Made by a program: the position numbers and the translations under genes. Positions 7,878 through 8,131 of a stretch of 8,131 nt of DNA are shown in pieces. The notes below the pieces were generated by a model. The model ran no database searches and was not told the origin of the DNA. It saw nothing but the letters and a program-made list of their open reading frames with translations. The stretch's first letter is position 1; each line of letters starts with the position of its first letter. Origin of the DNA: Gammaproteobacteria bacterium (GTDB lineage Bacteria > Pseudomonadota > Gammaproteobacteria > Burkholderiales > Thiobacillaceae); the NCBI GenBank assembly GCA_018820745.1, contig JAHJNP010000200.1:1-8131 (forward strand), written 5' to 3'.

Positions 7878-8131
7878 TCAGGCCTCGCGCTGCAGCAGCA
7901 CGACGGAGCGCGGCGCCACCTCCAGCCGGGTGCCTGCCCGGTGCGGCGGCGCCGCGTCGACCCAGCCGCGCGCGGTGTCGAGCAGCAGCGCCCAGCGTTG
8001 GCCCCAACGTTTTTCCGGCAGGATGAAATCCAGCGCCTCGTGGTGGGCGTTGAAGATCAGGTAGAAGCTGGCGTCTGTCACCGGGTCGCCATGGGTGTTG
8101 GGGTTGGGAATGGTGTCGCCGTTGATGAAGA
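7878..8131 (-). CDS. glgX: Glycogen debranching enzyme GlgX, C-terminal 83 residues (5' part beyond window)
   Basis: On the minus strand the frame is open at the window edge and ends with TGA at 7878-7880. The visible part matches the C-terminal beta domain of GlgX/isoamylase-type GH13 enzymes: FINGDTIPNPNTHGDPV, then DASFYLIFNAHHEALDFILP, a W...W..LLDTA segment, and a final TRLEVAPRSVVLLQRE strand (the family ends in ..RS..VL.R). GlgX hydrolyses alpha-1,6 branches of phosphorylase-limit glycogen, releasing short malto-oligosaccharides (mainly maltotetraose in E. coli); it is cytoplasmic. The catalytic barrel is outside the window, so intactness cannot be judged, and a TreX-type debranching enzyme of the same family is the main alternative. 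The gene converges on the trehalose operon with only 7 nt between stop codons. Confidence 0.88.
   Translation of the reverse strand, partial: FINGDTIPNPNTHGDPVTDASFYLIFNAHHEALDFILPEKRWGQRWALLLDTARGWVDAAPPHRAGTRLEVAPRSVVLLQREA

Noticed and set aside
7871..7885. Possible bidirectional terminator hairpin between the small membrane protein and glgX
   Set aside because: Only a 5-bp stem including a G-T pair, with no T-tract on either strand. It is too weak to call as an intrinsic terminator.
1..8131. CRISPR array, insertion sequence, tRNA/rRNA, riboswitch or phage-defence system
   Set aside because: No spaced direct repeats, terminal inverted repeats, transposase motifs or RNA-gene signatures were seen. 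The window is fully occupied by metabolic genes.

Overview
The window is very GC-rich and almost fully coding (no gene-free stretch exceeds about 15 bases). It is a trehalose / alpha-glucan metabolism locus. Gene content, GC level and protein style suggest a Pseudomonadota bacterium, probably a beta- or gammaproteobacterium (for example Rhodocyclales-like). This is an inference from style, because no rRNA or other phylogenetic marker is present.

Layout. Four genes run left to right as one tight operon. (1) At 1-303 is the 3' end of a gene that most resembles the C-terminal tail of a TreS-maltokinase fusion. (2) At 317-2125 is treZ, malto-oligosyltrehalose trehalohydrolase. (3) At 2122-7299 is one giant 1725-residue ORF joining a complete 4-alpha-glucanotransferase (MalQ) to a complete malto-oligosyltrehalose synthase (TreY) through a short Gly-rich linker. 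(4) At 7292-7870 is a small membrane-anchored protein with a predicted periplasmic sensor-like domain and no output domain. Converging on the minus strand at 7878-8131 is the last 83 residues of a GlgX-type glycogen debranching enzyme.

The genes are closely linked: a 13-nt gap between genes 1 and 2, an ATGA overlap between 2 and 3, and an 8-nt overlap between 3 and 4. Each of the last three genes has a strong Shine-Dalgarno sequence 6-7 nt before its start. No promoter lies inside the window as far as I can see, so the operon promoter should be upstream of position 1. Only 7 nt separate the operon's last stop codon from the convergent glgX stop codon, and I see no convincing terminator there.

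How they work together (known family biochemistry plus inference). GlgX debranches glycogen and releases short malto-oligosaccharides. MalQ disproportionates these into longer chains. TreY isomerises the reducing-end linkage to give maltooligosyl-trehalose, and TreZ cleaves off trehalose, leaving a shortened glucan that MalQ can re-extend. TreS-Mak, if the first gene is correctly read, links trehalose to maltose and maltose-1-phosphate, and so to the GlgE route back to glycogen. The MalQ-TreY fusion places the chain-extending and trehalose-forming steps in one polypeptide. The main unexplained element is the orphan periplasmic sensor-like protein translationally coupled to that fusion.
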